Shown one piece after another: positions 7,635 through 8,994 of a DNA stretch of 8,994 nt. A program made the translations under genes and the position numbers. A model generated the notes under the pieces. It searched no databases and was not told the origin of the DNA. It saw only the letters and a list, made by a program, of their open reading frames with translations. Every line of letters begins with the position of its first letter. The first letter of the stretch is position 1. Origin of the DNA: CBDVBD01 sp965372135 (GTDB taxonomy: Bacteria; Electryoneota; RPQS01; CBDVBD01); the NCBI GenBank assembly GCA_965372135.1, contig CBDVBD010000137.1, positions 1 to 8,994 of the forward strand, written 5' to 3'.

Positions 7635-7675
7635 CACCCGAATTCATTCGGGTGTAAAAGTCACACCTGACTTTT
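7635..7675. repeat. Two adjacent small hairpins
   Basis: CACCCGAAT (7635-7643) pairs with ATTCGGGTG (7646-7654) around a 2-nt centre. AAAAGTC (7656-7662) then pairs with GACTTTT (7669-7675) around 6 nt. An alternative pairing joins GGTGT (7651-7655) to ACACC (7663-7667). The second stem runs into a T-tract, but no plus-strand gene precedes it, so a terminator role is doubtful. Confidence 0.55.
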
Positions 7676-7725
7676 TTCCACCCAAACCACGGGTGGTGGG
7701 CGGGGGGTGGTTTGGGTGGAAAAAA
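7672..7725. repeat. 19-bp perfect inverted repeat with G-rich loop and G-quadruplex pattern
   Basis: The left arm 7672-7690 (TTTTTTCCACCCAAACCAC) is exactly complementary to the right arm 7707-7725, around a 16-nt G-rich loop. The T and A runs are inside the stem rather than after it, so it is not a standard terminator. On the plus strand 7691-7716 reads GGG-N4-GGG-N4-GGG-N6-GGG, which fits the common G3N1-7 quadruplex rule. Hairpin and quadruplex would compete for the same bases. Confidence 0.7.
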
Positions 7726-7730
7726 AGCCC

Positions 7731-7759
7731 TTGCTTTAAAACATTCAAATGTTTATATT
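7731..7759 (+). promoter_or_regulatory. Putative promoter of the beta-helix gene
   Basis: -35 TTGCTT (7731-7736, 3/6), a 17-bp spacer and -10 TATATT (7754-7759, 5/6) would give a leader of about 90 nt. The layout matches the C25 candidate (TTGGTT, 17 bp, TATATT). A palindrome, AAACATT-CA-AATGTTT (7739-7754), fills most of the spacer. Confidence 0.35.
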
Positions 7760-7842
7760 AGTTCCGTGGGGAATCCCTCAAACTCCTTACCTTCTACTGA
7801 CTCCTATTCCCCTATCTCATGGCAACGGACGGTCAATTGAAA

Positions 7843-7847
7843 AAGGA
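7843..7847 (+). promoter_or_regulatory. Shine-Dalgarno site that decides the beta-helix start
   Basis: AAGGA lies 8 nt before the ATG at 7856. Neither of the later in-frame candidates, ATG 7880 and GTG 7907, has a comparable site at normal spacing, so 7856 is preferred. An in-frame TGA at 7838-7840 excludes any earlier start. Confidence 0.6.
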
Positions 7848-7855
7848 TTCGAGCC

Positions 7856-8994
7856 ATGCGGTGTCTTTTTCGCAACATAATGTGCTGTCATAGCTTGCCC
7901 CCCAGGGTGCCCTCACATGACAGAATCGAAACCCCCATTATCATCATCTGCATACTATGTATCTTCATACCATTTCTCCATGCTGATACTACCTGGGTAG
8001 CAGGCGATGTGTTCGGTGTATGGGACACCACCGGCAGTCCGTTTATGGTAACCGATACCATCACGGTGCCGTTGGACTCCACTCTGGAAATCCGACCTGG
8101 TGTGGAAATCTGGTTTGTGGACCAGGCAATAAACCAACCAGCACTGATCGTCCATGGGCGACTGTTGGCGGTGGGTGAGGAAAGTGATTCCATCTATTTC
8201 ACTTCCATCGAAGTTGGTCAAGCCCGCATCGACAACGAAGCCACTGATGGAACCGAAATCCGGTTGGAATATTGTGTGGTTGATTCCACAATTCGAGGCA
8301 TAACATCACATGCCGGTGCCATGATCCTCAAGCACAGCAGCATTTTTGCCTGGGGGGATCCAATTTGGAACTCAGAGCAGGTCGATACCATTCAGTATAG
8401 CTATATTCATGATGGGTGGATACGTCTCATATACGGTAGCGCGGTATTTCAACATAACCGGGGGGATCAAGCCACCTTGAACATAACTGGTCAACAAATG
8501 GCGCCTATCTTTGATAATCAGATAAGGGATTTCCATATACGCGGTGGAAATGCCACCGAGATTTACAATAACGAGTTAAATCATGCCCAAGTATCTTATA
8601 ATAATTCTTATTGGCACGATAATCATTTCAATGCAGGCTTTGCTCTTACCGGAGGATCTCCCATCGTACAACACAATATTGCAGGGGGAATCATTCTTAG
8701 GGACTGCAATACAGTTGTTCGAGAAAACGAGGTTGGCGGGGCTCTGCTTTGGGATAGTTACGTGACGTTCCAAAAGAACCTGATAGTATCTGACCATTAC
8801 GGGATTCGGATAAGGGGGGACGGCGTTAATCGAATTCTTGGAAATACCATTGTGTTTGATGATGAGGGGATTGATTGTTCTGCTTTTGGAGACTCCATCT
8901 ATGTATACGACAACATTTTTGTGGGTGACGGCGTGAATTGCACTGGGATTTATGGTTCATCTTCCCGTTCATTTGATATCAAGTACAACGACTT
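7856..8994 (+). CDS. Secreted right-handed parallel beta-helix protein, N-terminal part only
   Basis: My translation from 7856 stays open for 379 codons to the window edge, so the C-terminus is missing because of the window. Export is indicated by a hydrophobic core IIIICILCIFIPFL (28-41) with likely cleavage after LHA (43). Mature residues 44-117 follow a pattern common at the start of large secreted beta-helix proteins: GVWDTTGSPFMVTDTITVP, STLEIRPGVEIWF, LIVHGRLLAVGEESDSIYFTS. From about 130 onward, short strands rich in N, D and G repeat (for example IFDNQI, IYNNEL, VQHNIA, VRENEV, FQKNLI, ILGNTIV, VYDNIFVGDG). This is the ladder of a pectate-lyase-like or NosD-like helix. I see no catalytic signature, so its role could be polysaccharide binding, lyase activity or surface structure. 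A type IX sorting domain may follow beyond the window. The 27-residue stretch before the hydrophobic core is unusually long and contains repeat copy 2. Confidence 0.82.
   Translation, partial: MRCLFRNIMCCHSLPPRVPSHDRIETPIIIICILCIFIPFLHADTTWVAGDVFGVWDTTGSPFMVTDTITVPLDSTLEIRPGVEIWFVDQAINQPALIVHGRLLAVGEESDSIYFTSIEVGQARIDNEATDGTEIRLEYCVVDSTIRGITSHAGAMILKHSSIFAWGDPIWNSEQVDTIQYSYIHDGWIRLIYGSAVFQHNRGDQATLNITGQQMAPIFDNQIRDFHIRGGNATEIYNNELNHAQVSYNNSYWHDNHFNAGFALTGGSPIVQHNIAGGIILRDCNTVVRENEVGGALLWDSYVTFQKNLIVSDHYGIRIRGDGVNRILGNTIVFDDEGIDCSAFGDSIYVYDNIFVGDGVNCTGIYGSSSRSFDIKYND
7880..7923. repeat. Interrupted palindromic repeat, copy 2, inside a coding start region
   Basis: It begins with the same 12 bases as copy 1, ATGTGCTGTCAT (7880-7891), contains GTGCCCT (7907-7913) and ends ACATGACAG (7915-7923). 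CTGTCAT (7885-7891) and ATGACAG (7917-7923) pair around 25 nt. It supplies both an in-frame ATG (7880) and an in-frame GTG (7907) of the beta-helix gene. Confidence 0.55.

Noticed and set aside
7669..7725. 19-bp inverted repeat as an intrinsic terminator
   Set aside because: The T and A runs lie inside the stem, so no U-tract follows the hairpin on either strand. No plus-strand gene ends here, and the gdhA unit runs away from it.
7094..7855. Possible CRISPR array, because several repeats cluster here
   Set aside because: The repeated units differ from each other, there is no regular repeat-spacer pattern, and no cas gene is present.
7888..8221. Overlapping minus-strand open frames
   Set aside because: They are antisense to the beta-helix gene, whose own translation has a signal peptide and a recognisable beta-helix pattern.
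8576..8797. Open frames on both strands within 8576-8797
   Set aside because: Both overlap the beta-helix reading frame, which is uninterrupted here and continues its N/D/G-rich ladder.

Overview
The window looks like chromosome from an uncultivated or little-studied bacterium of the FCB superphylum (the wider Bacteroidetes/Chlorobi/Calditrichaeota/KSB1/Zixibacteria/Marinimicrobia neighbourhood). The main evidence is a C-terminal type IX secretion sorting domain with the signature YPNPFNP in a giant secreted peptidase. That peptidase is joined by two more exported proteins of kinds common in such genomes: an M1-type peptidase and a right-handed beta-helix protein. Shine-Dalgarno sites are clear, genes are spaced, and intergenic DNA is visibly more AT-rich than the genes. 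The phylum cannot be fixed from sequence alone.

Layout. Four genes lie on the minus strand. Reading in their direction of transcription (right to left), they are glutamate dehydrogenase (7093-5735), a 122-residue unknown protein (5638-5270), a gingipain-type C25 peptidase of 1292 residues (4853-975), and the N-terminal 285 residues of a secreted M1-family aminopeptidase (855 to the window edge). A strong intrinsic terminator (5229-5202) closes the gdhA/unknown unit. A second terminator-like hairpin (929-879) lies between the C25 and M1 genes. On the plus strand, divergent from gdhA, a secreted beta-helix protein starts at 7856 and runs off the right edge.

Between the divergent genes lies a 762-bp gap (7094-7855). 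Its gdhA side carries a sigma70-like promoter, two overlapping inverted repeats next to the -35, and three copies of a TTnGAGAAAAA motif at 31-32 bp spacing. Its far side is a cluster of unrelated palindromes: an 18-bp perfect palindrome, a CACCCGAAT hairpin, and a 19-bp inverted repeat whose G-rich strand also fits a G-quadruplex pattern. A short interrupted repeat (ATGTGCTGTCAT ... GTGCCCT ... CATGACAG) occurs twice, once in this gap and once inside the start region of the beta-helix gene.

Functionally, the two peptidases would release peptides and amino acids outside the cell, and glutamate dehydrogenase links glutamate to 2-oxoglutarate and ammonium inside. A protein-feeding theme is plausible but is inference from neighbourhood. 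I see no CRISPR array, transposase, phage gene, tRNA or rRNA. The best candidates for something undescribed are the repeat pair, the hairpin/G-quadruplex element, and the unknown small protein, whose C-terminal half faintly resembles a response-regulator receiver fold without the usual phosphorylation residues.
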